From Chloroflexota bacterium (GTDB lineage: Bacteria; Chloroflexota; Anaerolineae; UBA2200), in assembly GCA_030607875.1 (NCBI GenBank), contig JAUWJD010000012.1:1-64000 (forward strand): a DNA stretch of 64,000 nucleotides. Direction: 5' to 3'. Shown here one piece after another: positions 18,449 through 27,403 of this stretch. Both the position numbers and the translations under genes were made by a program. Within the stretch, counting starts at the first letter, position 1. Each line of letters starts with the position of its first letter. Below the pieces are notes generated by a model that saw nothing but the letters and a program-made list of their open reading frames with translations, did not search any database and was not told where the DNA came from.

Positions 18449-19522
18449 GTGATTGATACCAGCATCGTGCCTTTCACACCGTTCTCTCGCTTCCTGGCCG
18501 CAGCACGCCGCGAGCCAGTGGATCGTGTGCCCGTTGTAGGCGCCATATCTGATTTCTATCTCGCTCCTCTGTTTGGCTTCTCTGACCCGGATGATGCGGA
18601 AGCGAAACTGGAGATGCTGGTGCGTGGTGCCGAGTGCTTTCCGGATCAACCTCTGCTATTCGTCATCACTCCCTGTGCTGCTCTCTACCTGAACATGCTG
18701 CGCCAGGTGGACAACCGCGACGCCTATTACGAGCGTCCGGAGGAATGGCTGCGGGTGGGGCGTTTGTACAGTGCGCGGGAATTAGCGCAGATACGCCTCC
18801 CCGAACCCTCGACCTGCCCTGAGCATATGATTATGCAGCAGATCATTGCCTGGTATCACGAGAATGTGCCGCAAGAGTTGGTCGAGCGTTTTGGCTACGT
18901 CAAGGGATTGATCCGCTTCGAGAATCCTTTCGATCAGTTGGCCCTGAACCTGGGCATGGAATGGTTCGCACGAATCCACACCGATCCCGACTTTGTGCAC
19001 GCGTCTATGGATTTGTTCACCGAAGCCAGCCTGGTAGGTGCGCGCTCGCTGGCCGAGGAGTTCGGCCCGCCGATTTGGGTGATGCTGGCTGAAGATCTGC
19101 CCTCCATGCTCAGTCCAGAGCATTACCTGCAATTCGTAGCCCCCTATCATCGACGTCTGTTCGAGGCCTTTCCTGATGCCATAAAGTTCCTGCACAACGA
19201 CGGGGATGCTGCGCACTTGATCGAGGTGCTGCCCGAGTGTGGGATGGACATCCTGCACTTTGGGCCGCAGATTCCGATAAAAGTCGCCAAGTCCAAGATA
19301 GGGGAGCGCGTCGCCCTGATGGGCAATCTCGACCCCATGCGCGTGGCATTGCGCGGCAGCGATGAGGAATTCGCGGCCGAGTGTAGGCGCATCATTGAGA
19401 TGGGCAAGCCCGGTGGTGGGTTCGTGTTCTCGACCGGGGGGGAACTGAGCCCAGGAACGGAACCGGAGCGGGTGCGAACCATGGCGCACTATGCGCACCA
19501 GTTCGGCGCGTATATGCCATGA
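18449..19522 (+). CDS. Uroporphyrinogen decarboxylase (URO-D) family protein
   Basis: The 357-residue protein has the URO-D fold as used by HemE and by corrinoid-dependent methyltransferases of the MtaA/CmuA type. Segments such as the N-terminal REPVDRVPVVGAISDF, KFLHNDGDAAHLIEVL, GNLDPMRVALRG and GGGFVFSTGGELSPGTEPE support the family. The catalytic context of true HemE is not conserved (no N-terminal RQAGRY), so a methyltransferase or related role is more likely than haem synthesis. It starts with GTG 18449, three bases after ltaE, which suggests coupling. Confidence 0.85.
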   Translation: MIDTSIVPFTPFSRFLAAARREPVDRVPVVGAISDFYLAPLFGFSDPDDAEAKLEMLVRGAECFPDQPLLFVITPCAALYLNMLRQVDNRDAYYERPEEWLRVGRLYSARELAQIRLPEPSTCPEHMIMQQIIAWYHENVPQELVERFGYVKGLIRFENPFDQLALNLGMEWFARIHTDPDFVHASMDLFTEASLVGARSLAEEFGPPIWVMLAEDLPSMLSPEHYLQFVAPYHRRLFEAFPDAIKFLHNDGDAAHLIEVLPECGMDILHFGPQIPIKVAKSKIGERVALMGNLDPMRVALRGSDEEFAAECRRIIEMGKPGGGFVFSTGGELSPGTEPERVRTMAHYAHQFGAYMP

Positions 19523-19527
19523 ACAAG

Positions 19528-19557
19528 GAAACCGGATGCTTGGAAACACCCGGTTTC
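19528..19557 (+). terminator. Possible terminator after the URO-D gene
   Basis: GAAACCGG (19528-19535) pairs with CCGGTTTC (19550-19557) over a 14-base loop just after the stop. No T run follows. The same AAACC/GGTTT type of stem is used after several genes in this window. Confidence 0.45.
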
Positions 19558-19755
19558 AGCTTCCGGTGGTCACGCTGACCTTTGTCCGAAGCCAAGCACT
19601 CTCGCCAGCAAGAGCAAGCCCACACTCCAGGCAAAGCCGTCCTTGACCCAGTTGAGGATGGACAAGGGGCTAATCACCACGGCCGCTTGGCAGCCTGCGA
19701 CCATTGTGACCAAAATCATGCCAGTCTTGTGACGGTACCTCTCTCTGTTCGAGCT

Positions 19756-20901
19756 TCACCAGCCTTGCGGGCAGTTTGCCCCATAGTTGGACGTGACGAG
19801 CACCAGATCAAAGAGGTTGATCACACCGTCGGCGTTGATATCGGCACGTGGATCCAACACGGGCCCACTCGGATCGTAGACTGCCGCGACAATCACCAGA
19901 TCGAACAGGTTGACGGCGCAGTCACCATTTGTATCGCCACTGCGCAACGTCAGGTCAGGCAAGAGCACATCGTGCCCACTCAGGATCACCACCGACGGCC
20001 TCAGCGCCGAGAGATATGCCTGGCGGCTCGCCTCCGCTGACCATGTGCCTGCTGGGATGCCATCGATGGCGTATTGCCCATCCACATCCGTCATTCCATA
20101 GCGCCCGACGATCTGTATCACTGTGCCGCTGTGGTCGCTGCGGCCTTCCAGCCGCACGACGCCGTGCACCTTGCCCGTATAGGGCGGAATGGTTGCCGTT
20201 GGGGTGGGTGTCGCGGTGCGAGTGCTTGTGGCTGTTGGGCTTGCTATCTCTGTTGGCGTGCTGGTTGGTGTATCGGTAACCAGAGGCGTGTTGGTCTGGG
20301 TAGGGCTAGTGGTTGGGGTTGGGGTGTCAGTAGGCGTGTTGGTTTGGGTAGGGCTGGCGGTTGGAGTTGGGGTATCAGTAGGCGTGTTGGTAATGGTTGG
20401 TGTATTGGTGTGAGTCGGACTGACTGTGGGGGTCGCAGTGTCCGTCGGTATTGGTGTCTCCGGTGGTGTGTGGGTGATGGTCGGCGTGGTGGTCGGAGTG
20501 GGGGTGTCTGTGGGAGGTAGGGTGGGCGTTGCTGTAGGTGTGGGCGTGTCCACTGGAAAGTCGCTCGCATCCCCCGGATAGGTCCACGCCGTGATCTCCT
20601 CGATGTTGCTGTAGCTGTCAGAATCAGAATCCAGGCCCTCGATGAGAGTGAAAGCATCGAGGTCTGCGCCGAAATCAAACCAGTCCCAACCATAGTCATT
20701 CTTCATGCCTCCACCCGCAAGGCTGACGTGGCAGAGTCTGCAGTTGTCTATGCTGGAGCCAACAATGTCTGGGTATTTGCTGCGGGCCAGACCCAGGTAG
20801 GCCTCCACGGCTGTGCTGATCAGGGGTTGGACGGCCCAGGATAACGTGACTGCGATGAGCATGGTGATTAGCATTGCCGGCGTCAAAGCTGTGCGTTTCA
20901 T
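19756..20901 (-). CDS. Secreted dockerin protein with a CxxCH haem-type motif
   Basis: This 381-residue exported protein begins with a signal segment (about 5-33). A single Cys-Arg-Leu-Cys-His (54-58) resembles a c-type haem site. A region with DSDSDSYSN follows, then a long TPTPT linker (about 115-240), a carboxypeptidase-regulatory-like beta domain (about 245-310) and a type I dockerin. The dockerin has two calcium-loop repeats, [15 protein letters not shown] and [14 protein letters not shown]. It starts 14 bases after the stop of the glycoside hydrolase gene, so it is the second gene of that operon. The haem call is tentative because the motif could be chance. Confidence 0.85.
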   Translation of the reverse strand: MKRTALTPAMLITMLIAVTLSWAVQPLISTAVEAYLGLARSKYPDIVGSSIDNCRLCHVSLAGGGMKNDYGWDWFDFGADLDAFTLIEGLDSDSDSYSNIEEITAWTYPGDASDFPVDTPTPTATPTLPPTDTPTPTTTPTITHTPPETPIPTDTATPTVSPTHTNTPTITNTPTDTPTPTASPTQTNTPTDTPTPTTSPTQTNTPLVTDTPTSTPTEIASPTATSTRTATPTPTATIPPYTGKVHGVVRLEGRSDHSGTVIQIVGRYGMTDVDGQYAIDGIPAGTWSAEASRQAYLSALRPSVVILSGHDVLLPDLTLRSGDTNGDCAVNLFDLVIVAAVYDPSGPVLDPRADINADGVINLFDLVLVTSNYGANCPQGW

Positions 20902-20914
20902 CTTACTTGCCCCC

Positions 20915-22462
20915 TTACATAGTATCTGAGAAGCTTGTGCCGTAGTTGGCGCCGACCAGGACCAGATCGAACAGGTGGACTTCTCCGTCCGCGTTCACGT
21001 CCTCCGCATAGGCAGGTCCCCGGGTGCCATAACGCGATGAGACAGCTACGAGATCAAAAAGGTTGACAATGTCATCGTCGTTGACGTCGCCAGAAAGCAG
21101 TTGTATATCCGGCAGCGTGACCGCCTGGCCTGGACGAGCCTCCACGTCGGAGGCGTGGTGCCGAAGGTATCCGGCCATCTCTGCGTCCAGATCGTACATT
21201 CCGGTGGGCACTCCCTCAATGCGGAAGCTCCCATCCTCGCTCGTCACCGCCGAGCGTGCGCCCACGGAGACAAGCGCCCCGTGATGATCGTTGCGTCCTT
21301 GCAGCGAAACCCGGCCCGCGATGGTGCCTGTGCCAGGCGCGCTTGTGGCTGTTGCTGCAACAGGTCTCGTGGCTGTGTGCGTAGGCGTGGGCACCGGTGA
21401 CGTTGCTGTTGCCGCTGCGGGAGGCATGGTTGTCGCCGTCCGCGTTGCAGTGGGCGCAGCGTCGCCCTGGGCCATGTGCGCCAGTGCCAAATAAGCCGGG
21501 CGCGGCGTGCCGTCGTGGTTCAGGATGGCGAACCAGCCCTTCTGATCGCAGAAATCGTTCCAGGGCACAAGGTTGTAGTCCATGTTCCATACAAACATGA
21601 CGCCCATCCACGGCCAATGGGTACGGGCGAAGCGGTAGGCTCGCACCAGGTAGTCGGCTTGTGTCTGTGCCGATACACGTTGCCACCAACGGCCAGGCCA
21701 GCCATCATGATCGTAGCACTGGAGGGGCGGCTCAATGATCCAGCCAAACTCGGTGAGCCAGATGGGCTTGGCACCGTCGCCATGTTGTGCCATGATCGCG
21801 TGCTGCTGCTCAGCGCGGCGGAAGCAATGAATCGGGTTGCTGGAAGCGTCCTCTGGCGCGTAACCGAACCCGTAAGGGTGAGAGCCCAGTGCGTCAAAGT
21901 AGGGCCTGGCTCCCGCAGCGTACATGCCGCGTAGGAATGCCACATCATCCATGGCCAGGTCACCCACGCCACCGTTAACGGCCAGGCCAGCGCAGACAAT
22001 AATACAGTTTGGGTCTGCCTCCTTGGCCCGGAGGTAAGCCTCCCGCAGAAAAGCGACGTACTCACCCGGATCGGCGTGCCGTGGTTTGTGCCACATTTCA
22101 GCCAGGTTTGGCTCGTTGCAGATCTGATAGGCGGCGATCCGGCCCCGGTAGCGGCTGACAACGTCGTAGACATAATCCCCCCAACTCTGCACGTCCGTGA
22201 GCGGAACCTCCCATCCCAGCAACAGGAGCACCTTCAATCCGTATCGTTCAGCTTCCTCCACCTGTTCCGGGAAATAGATTCTGACCCATTCAAAGCCCAT
22301 CTCAGCCGTTCTGCGCATGCCGACAACGCTGGCAACGTTTGTCCCGTAGCCGGGGCCTGGATTCTGACCATGGGCCAGTGGCAGGGGGACTGCAACCAAC
22401 AGCGCCATCATGATCAAGAGCCACATTATGCACAATGCCCAGGGGTTCCTGCCCAAGTTCAT
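20915..22462 (-). CDS. Secreted glycoside hydrolase with dockerin
   Basis: A 515-residue exported enzyme: signal segment (about 8-32), then a clan GH-A type barrel (about 40-350) with the acid/base Glu117 in ICNEPNL and the nucleophile Glu238 in WLTEFGW. A Thr/Pro/Ala linker, a regulatory-like beta domain (about 390-455) and a dockerin with repeats [15 protein letters not shown] and [14 protein letters not shown] follow. The barrel is nearest the GH5/GH39-like group, but the substrate cannot be assigned. The promoter -10 box lies only six bases before ATG 22462, which suggests a leaderless transcript. Confidence 0.9.
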   Translation of the reverse strand: MNLGRNPWALCIMWLLIMMALLVAVPLPLAHGQNPGPGYGTNVASVVGMRRTAEMGFEWVRIYFPEQVEEAERYGLKVLLLLGWEVPLTDVQSWGDYVYDVVSRYRGRIAAYQICNEPNLAEMWHKPRHADPGEYVAFLREAYLRAKEADPNCIIVCAGLAVNGGVGDLAMDDVAFLRGMYAAGARPYFDALGSHPYGFGYAPEDASSNPIHCFRRAEQQHAIMAQHGDGAKPIWLTEFGWIIEPPLQCYDHDGWPGRWWQRVSAQTQADYLVRAYRFARTHWPWMGVMFVWNMDYNLVPWNDFCDQKGWFAILNHDGTPRPAYLALAHMAQGDAAPTATRTATTMPPAAATATSPVPTPTHTATRPVAATATSAPGTGTIAGRVSLQGRNDHHGALVSVGARSAVTSEDGSFRIEGVPTGMYDLDAEMAGYLRHHASDVEARPGQAVTLPDIQLLSGDVNDDDIVNLFDLVAVSSRYGTRGPAYAEDVNADGEVHLFDLVLVGANYGTSFSDTM

Positions 22463-22468
22463 GGGTAT

Positions 22469-22497
22469 ATTATACAGTGGGCATCCTGCCGTGCCAA
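22469..22497 (-). promoter_or_regulatory. Promoter of the glycoside hydrolase/dockerin operon
   Basis: On the minus strand TTGGCA (22497-22492) and a perfect TATAAT (22474-22469) are 17 bp apart. The expected start point falls at or next to ATG 22462. Confidence 0.75.
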
Positions 22498-22514
22498 CTC
22501 GACAGATGCTGAAT

Positions 22515-22543
22515 TTGTCCTGACTAGTGAATGGCGGTATACT
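22515..22543 (+). promoter_or_regulatory. Promoter of the transaldolase-like gene
   Basis: TTGTCC (22515-22520) and TATACT (22538-22543) are separated by 17 bp. This promoter excludes the in-frame ATG at 22527 as a start and supports GTG 22575. Confidence 0.65.
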
Positions 22544-22574
22544 TGATCTGCAATTGCACCAGTCGGAGGTGACC

Positions 22575-23300
22575 GTGGCAATCTACTTGGATTCGGCGAT
22601 CCCAGATGAAGCGCGCCAGGCGATGAGGTTGCGCTTTGTCAGGGGTATCACCACCAACCCCAAACTCCTAGCCAAAGTGAAGCGTCCGCCGGGTGAGGTT
22701 CTCCGCGAGCTTTGTCACATTTGCCCCGGGACGGTGTTCTACCAACTGACTGCTGCGACGATCTCGGAACGCTTTGCAGAGGCAGAGCGTATCCTGCTGC
22801 TGAACGATGAGCTACAGCGGGAGGATGACGAGGCCTTGAACACGTGGCAGCGTGACCTGTCGGAAGGGAAAACACCTCCCTTGAAGCAACTGGGTCGAGT
22901 TGGCCTGAAAATCCCCGCTACCACCGAGAACATGGCTCTGGTGGCCGACTTCTCGGCGCGGCAGGTGAAGGTGGCTCTGACTGCCATGTTCAGCCTGGCA
23001 CAAGCCTACGTAGCCTGCGAGGCCGGGGCCCCGTACCTGTTGCCCTACGTGAATCGCACCACTCGCCTCCGCGGCGACGGGTTTGCGTTTGTGCGGGAAC
23101 TGGTGCGAGTGTGCCAGGCTGTGGATCGTGGGACAGAGGTGTTGGCGGCCAGTGTGAAATCCCCGCAGGAAGCGGTGCAAACGCTCCTGGCCGGCGCACA
23201 CCACGTCTCGATGCCTCTCTCGGTTCTCCTGGCGATGGGACATGATCCTCTCTCTGACCAAGCGGTGGCTGAGTTTGCACAGGCTGCGTCATCAGCGTAG
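22575..23300 (+). CDS. Transaldolase-family protein
   Basis: This barrel enzyme of about 241 residues resembles transaldolase and fructose-6-phosphate aldolase. IYLDSA at the N-terminus, GITTNPKLL near residue 24, the Schiff-base Lys112 in GLKIPAT, and VLAASVKSPQEA near the C-terminus are the family marks. An extra charged stretch of about 30 residues (about 73-104), just before the catalytic strand, is unlike standard members. GTG 22575 was chosen because GGAGG stands five bases upstream and the promoter covers earlier starts. It precedes a PEP-synthase-like gene by 24 bases. Confidence 0.85.
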   Translation: MAIYLDSAIPDEARQAMRLRFVRGITTNPKLLAKVKRPPGEVLRELCHICPGTVFYQLTAATISERFAEAERILLLNDELQREDDEALNTWQRDLSEGKTPPLKQLGRVGLKIPATTENMALVADFSARQVKVALTAMFSLAQAYVACEAGAPYLLPYVNRTTRLRGDGFAFVRELVRVCQAVDRGTEVLAASVKSPQEAVQTLLAGAHHVSMPLSVLLAMGHDPLSDQAVAEFAQAASSA

Positions 23301-23324
23301 CCACCTGTATGCAGGGGTCTTACG

Positions 23325-25667
23325 ATGTCTTTGATGAGCGGTAAGTCATCTCGTCTTCCAGAGGTTCTATGGTTGCATCTGGAGCTGTCCCAGTATCCAA
23401 TCCTGGCGGATGAGATCAGGGAGCGGATGCGCAAGGAGCTCTTCTCTCGCGGGGTCATTCATCCGGAAGACTTTCAGCGGGAGGTCGAAGAGAAGGCTGT
23501 TCTTTCTCAGAGGCGCGAGGGACTTGATGATCCCTTTTCCCAAGAGCCAGGTGAGATCTGGCAACGGCGCCTGAACCGCATCCGGGACAACCTCACTGAT
23601 TTCTACTTTGCTCACAATCTTCCCCATGATCTCTTTGAGGAAATCGTGTGGGCTGCTTTGGCCAAGGGCGCTCCCCACCGGGAGGTGCTTCTGCAGTTCA
23701 ATCCCGAGCTGGCACCCCAGGATGTTTTGTTCGCCCAGGCAGAGAAATACAAAGCACTCCCAGAAGAGGAGAAGGGTAAAGTCCAGCATCACCTGCAGGA
23801 GATTATGGTGGTGCTCATCAAAGGGATGGTGAGTGATCACCTGCCCTTTGTGAGCCGAGCAAAGAACTTTCTCACCCTCTCCAACCTGCAGGAGATTAAG
23901 CGGCGCCGCATCGGGCGAGGCAAAATCGGCGGCAAGGCGGCGGGCATGTTGCTCGCCTGGCAGGCGTTGCAGCGGGAAGACCCTGAAGACCCACTGGACA
24001 TCAGGGGTCGCGTGCTAATCCCATCGTCATACTTCATTGGCTCGGATGTATACTATGAGTTCAAAGCACTCAATCGCCTCGTGCACTTCATGGACCAGAA
24101 ATACAAGACATGGGAGGAGATCGAAGCTGAGTATCCTCAGATAGTAGAGGCTTACCTGGGCGGACGATTTCCGGACGGGGTCCTGCGTGGGCTCAGGGTG
24201 CTGTTGACAGAAGTAGGGAATCACCCTTTGATTGTGCGTTCCTCCAGCTTGTTGGAGGACAGCTTCGGCACCTCGTTTGCCGGCAAGTATGACAGCTTCT
24301 TCTGCCCGAATCAAAGCACGCCTGAGGATAACCTGCAGGCGTTGACCGATGCTATCTGCCGGATTTATGCCAGCGTTCTGAGCCCCGGGGCTCTGCTCTA
24401 TCGGCGTCACCAAGGGCTTACCGACTATGACGAGCGCATGGGGATACTGATCCAAGAGGTGCAGGGCGTGCCCTATCGCAGCTATTTCTTTCCCACCTTA
24501 GCTGGTGTGGCCTTCGGTCGCAATCCATTTCGCTGGACGCAAAGGATCCGTCGTGAGGATGGTTTGGTGAGGATGGTTTGGGGCTTGGGAACCCGCGCGG
24601 TGGATCGGGTGCCCAATGACTATCCGCGTATGGTTGCGCTGAGCCACCCCGGGCTGAGACCGGAGAAACAGGCCAGGGACATTCACAAGTACTCTCAGCG
24701 TTTCATCGATTTGTTGGATCTAGAGGGCAATTCCTTCAAGAGCCTGCCCATCGCAGAGGTCATCGCTGGCGACTATCCCTTTATCCAGGAACTGTTCTCC
24801 CTGGACAAAGGCGACTCGATCCAGCCCATCTACACGAGAGCCGCTGCCCTTCAACCCGGACAGGCCGTTCTGACCTTTGATCATCTTCTGTCCAAGACCG
24901 ATTTCGTGCCGCTGATGCGCGCGATACTCAAGAAGCTGGAGCGTCAACTTGACTACGTTCCAGATGTCGAGTTCACCGTTGATATAATCACTGATTCGCG
25001 GCGGCCTCAGGTGGGTGTCCACCTCCTGCAATGTCGGCCCTTGAGCAGCCGCGATTGGGCACAGGTTCCTCCCGTACCTAAGGACATCCCAGCGGAGGAT
25101 CAGATATTCTCTACCCATCGGTTGGTACCCCAGGGACACGTTTCGGGCATTCGCTACGTCGTCTACGTCGATCCCAAACGTTACGGCCAGGTACCAGACT
25201 ATGCGACCAAATCCGAGCTGGCACGGGTCGTTGGACGGCTAAATAAGCGTCTGGAAGGGCATCGTTTCATCCTCATGGGGCCAGGCCGTTGGGGCAGCAC
25301 CAACCTAGACCTGGGGGTCAAGGTGACCTATGCCGACATCTACAATGCCAGTGTGCTGGTAGAAATCGCTGCGGACAGTATGGGTGAAGCGCCTGAGCCT
25401 TCCTATGGTACTCACTTTTTCCAGGACTTGGTTGAAGCTCGAGTTTATCCATTGGCTCTGCAGCCCGCAGCCGGAGACACGGTCTTCAACTGGTCTTTCT
25501 TTGAGCAATCGCCCAATGAGCTGGAGACACTCTTGCCAGCGGATGCACGGTATGCTGGCTATGTCAAAGTGATCGACGTGCCAGCAGTTGCTGGTGGGCG
25601 ATTCCTCGAAATCGTGATGAATGGAGAGCAGGAGGAAGCCCTGGCTTTCCTGACCGGGCGCAAGTGA
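23325..25667 (+). CDS. Stand-alone PEP-synthase/PPDK-type nucleotide-binding protein
   Basis: The 780-residue protein carries the N-terminal ATP-grasp domain of pyruvate phosphate dikinase and PEP synthase. IGGKAAGMLLA near residue 202, a long LIVRSSSLLEDSFGTSFAG segment near 305, and PQVGVHLLQCRP near 565 are typical. The swivelling phospho-histidine domain and the PEP-binding barrel are absent, so it cannot be a complete PEP synthase. A different C-terminal region of about 190 residues (with LMGPGRWGS) replaces them. It may phosphorylate another substrate. It follows the transaldolase-like gene and probably shares its transcript. Confidence 0.85.
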   Translation: MSLMSGKSSRLPEVLWLHLELSQYPILADEIRERMRKELFSRGVIHPEDFQREVEEKAVLSQRREGLDDPFSQEPGEIWQRRLNRIRDNLTDFYFAHNLPHDLFEEIVWAALAKGAPHREVLLQFNPELAPQDVLFAQAEKYKALPEEEKGKVQHHLQEIMVVLIKGMVSDHLPFVSRAKNFLTLSNLQEIKRRRIGRGKIGGKAAGMLLAWQALQREDPEDPLDIRGRVLIPSSYFIGSDVYYEFKALNRLVHFMDQKYKTWEEIEAEYPQIVEAYLGGRFPDGVLRGLRVLLTEVGNHPLIVRSSSLLEDSFGTSFAGKYDSFFCPNQSTPEDNLQALTDAICRIYASVLSPGALLYRRHQGLTDYDERMGILIQEVQGVPYRSYFFPTLAGVAFGRNPFRWTQRIRREDGLVRMVWGLGTRAVDRVPNDYPRMVALSHPGLRPEKQARDIHKYSQRFIDLLDLEGNSFKSLPIAEVIAGDYPFIQELFSLDKGDSIQPIYTRAAALQPGQAVLTFDHLLSKTDFVPLMRAILKKLERQLDYVPDVEFTVDIITDSRRPQVGVHLLQCRPLSSRDWAQVPPVPKDIPAEDQIFSTHRLVPQGHVSGIRYVVYVDPKRYGQVPDYATKSELARVVGRLNKRLEGHRFILMGPGRWGSTNLDLGVKVTYADIYNASVLVEIAADSMGEAPEPSYGTHFFQDLVEARVYPLALQPAAGDTVFNWSFFEQSPNELETLLPADARYAGYVKVIDVPAVAGGRFLEIVMNGEQEEALAFLTGRK

Positions 25668-25722
25668 GAGCCTCAATCCTACGGACCCATGACGAAGCAG
25701 ACGCGCCGATGGAGGTGGCCCA

Positions 25723-27324
25723 ATGAGGCGATGGAATGGATGGGGCGACGACACGTTTGCCTATCCGCTGCCCAACTCGGCAACACCCTTCTTGCAGGAG
25801 CTCGTTGGCCACGCCACACCGCCTCGCGATGCCACCTTGGGTGAAGTGGTGGCATCGGTGCCGGCCTCGCGTCTGCCTGCTCACCCCCTGGTGGACGCAG
25901 ATCTTGCTGAGCGCGCCAGGCACGCCCGGGGCCAGAGCCTGCCGGACTGGATCGCTCTACGCAGCGGGTGCATTCCTGCCTTTCCCGATGGTGTGGCCTA
26001 TCCCACAACCAATGCTCAGGTTAGAGCGTTGCTGGACTATGCAGCCAGCGTTGGGGCGCGGCTCATTCCCTACGGCGGCGGCACCAGCGTAGTGGGGCAC
26101 GTCAACGTCCTTCCGGGCGATGCTCCTGTGCTCACCGTGGACTTGAGCCACATGAGCCGTCTGCTGCGCTTTGACGCGGTAAGCCATCTGGCAACCTTCG
26201 GTGCGGGCGTTGTGGGTCCGGATCTGGAGGCGCAACTTCGCGCCCGAGGGTGCATGTTGGGGCACTTTCCACAGTCATTTGAATTGTCCACGCTGGGTGG
26301 TTGGGTTGTCACCCGCTCCAATGGCCAGCAATCGCTTGGTTATGGGCGCATCGAAGCACTGTTCGCTGGTGGCAGACTGGAATCGCCCGCCGGGACGCTG
26401 ACCTTGCCAGCGTTCCCAGCTTCGGCTGCTGGCCCAGATCTGCGTGAAGCAGTGCTCGGTTCTGAAGGCAGGCTAGGCATTCTGACTGAAGCGACAGTCC
26501 GTGTCAGGCCGCTGCCAGAGCTGGAGGAATTCCGCGCGGTCTTTTTTCCCAGTTTTGACCAGGGCCAGGAAGCTGTGCGTGAGATGATGCAGGCTCGCCT
26601 GCCCCTTTCCATGTTGCGCTTGAGCACAGCGGTAGAGACCGAAACCACGCTGGCCCTGGCTGGTCACGAAGGGCTGATCCGTTGGCTCAAACGAATGCTG
26701 CGGTGGCGAGGGATTGGTGAGCAGCGCTGTATGCTGATCCTGGGCATCACCGGGAGCGAAGCATCGGTCAGGCTGGGCCGGGAAGAGTCCCTAGCCCTGG
26801 CCAGCCAACACGGTGGTGTGCACATCGGACGCACCCTGGGCAAGCAGTGGCGTAAGAGCCGCTTCCGCAGTCCATATCTGCGAAACACTCTCTGGGAGAT
26901 GGGCTATGCCCTCGACACTCTGGAGACTGCCACGCACTGGGGCAACATCTCTCATATGGTTGAGGTCATCGAGCAGGCCCTGCGCACCGGGTTGCAGGAC
27001 ATTGGCGAGCGGGTGCTGGTGTTCAGTCATTTGTCTCATACCTACCCCTGGGGATCCAATGTTTACACGACGTATCTCTACCGCATACCTGCAAATGGCG
27101 ATCCAGACGAAACGCTGCGTCGCTGGCAAGTGCTGAAGGCCGCAGCCAGCCAGGCGATTGTGTCTGCAGGTGGGACAATCACCCACCAGCATGGCATCGG
27201 TACCGACCATCTGCCATATTTGCCGGCTGAGAAAGGTCCCTTGGGCATGGATGCAGTGCGGGACTTGTGCCAGCGCTTTGACCCGGGCGGCATCATGAAT
27301 CCGGGAAAGCTGGTTGACGGATAG
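25723..27324 (+). CDS. FAD-linked oxidase of the alkylglycerone-phosphate synthase type
   Basis: A 533-residue flavoprotein of the PCMH family. The FAD pyrophosphate loop is PYGGGTSVVGHVN (about 117-129). A segment FELSTLGGWVVTRSNGQQSLGYG closely parallels the ether-lipid enzyme AGPS, and the C-terminus has THQHGIGTDH and PGGIMNPGKL. In AGPS the corresponding motif has three His; here the second is Gln. The next gene is a glycerol-3-phosphate dehydrogenase, so a role in glycerol-phosphate or ether-lipid metabolism is plausible but inferred. Start ATG 25723 follows GGAGGTGG. Confidence 0.85.
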   Translation: MRRWNGWGDDTFAYPLPNSATPFLQELVGHATPPRDATLGEVVASVPASRLPAHPLVDADLAERARHARGQSLPDWIALRSGCIPAFPDGVAYPTTNAQVRALLDYAASVGARLIPYGGGTSVVGHVNVLPGDAPVLTVDLSHMSRLLRFDAVSHLATFGAGVVGPDLEAQLRARGCMLGHFPQSFELSTLGGWVVTRSNGQQSLGYGRIEALFAGGRLESPAGTLTLPAFPASAAGPDLREAVLGSEGRLGILTEATVRVRPLPELEEFRAVFFPSFDQGQEAVREMMQARLPLSMLRLSTAVETETTLALAGHEGLIRWLKRMLRWRGIGEQRCMLILGITGSEASVRLGREESLALASQHGGVHIGRTLGKQWRKSRFRSPYLRNTLWEMGYALDTLETATHWGNISHMVEVIEQALRTGLQDIGERVLVFSHLSHTYPWGSNVYTTYLYRIPANGDPDETLRRWQVLKAAASQAIVSAGGTITHQHGIGTDHLPYLPAEKGPLGMDAVRDLCQRFDPGGIMNPGKLVDG

Positions 27325-27403
27325 AAACGAAACAGAAGGCACAAGATACAGGATCCGCTACACGGCCCTATCCTGCATTTTGAATTCTGTTTGACGGAGC
27401 ACA

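Noticed and set aside
19570..19719. 49-residue hydrophobic open frame on the minus strand (MILVTMVAG...)
   Set aside because: It has no ribosome site and no recognisable family, and it follows the dockerin gene only by position. Kept out of the annotation.
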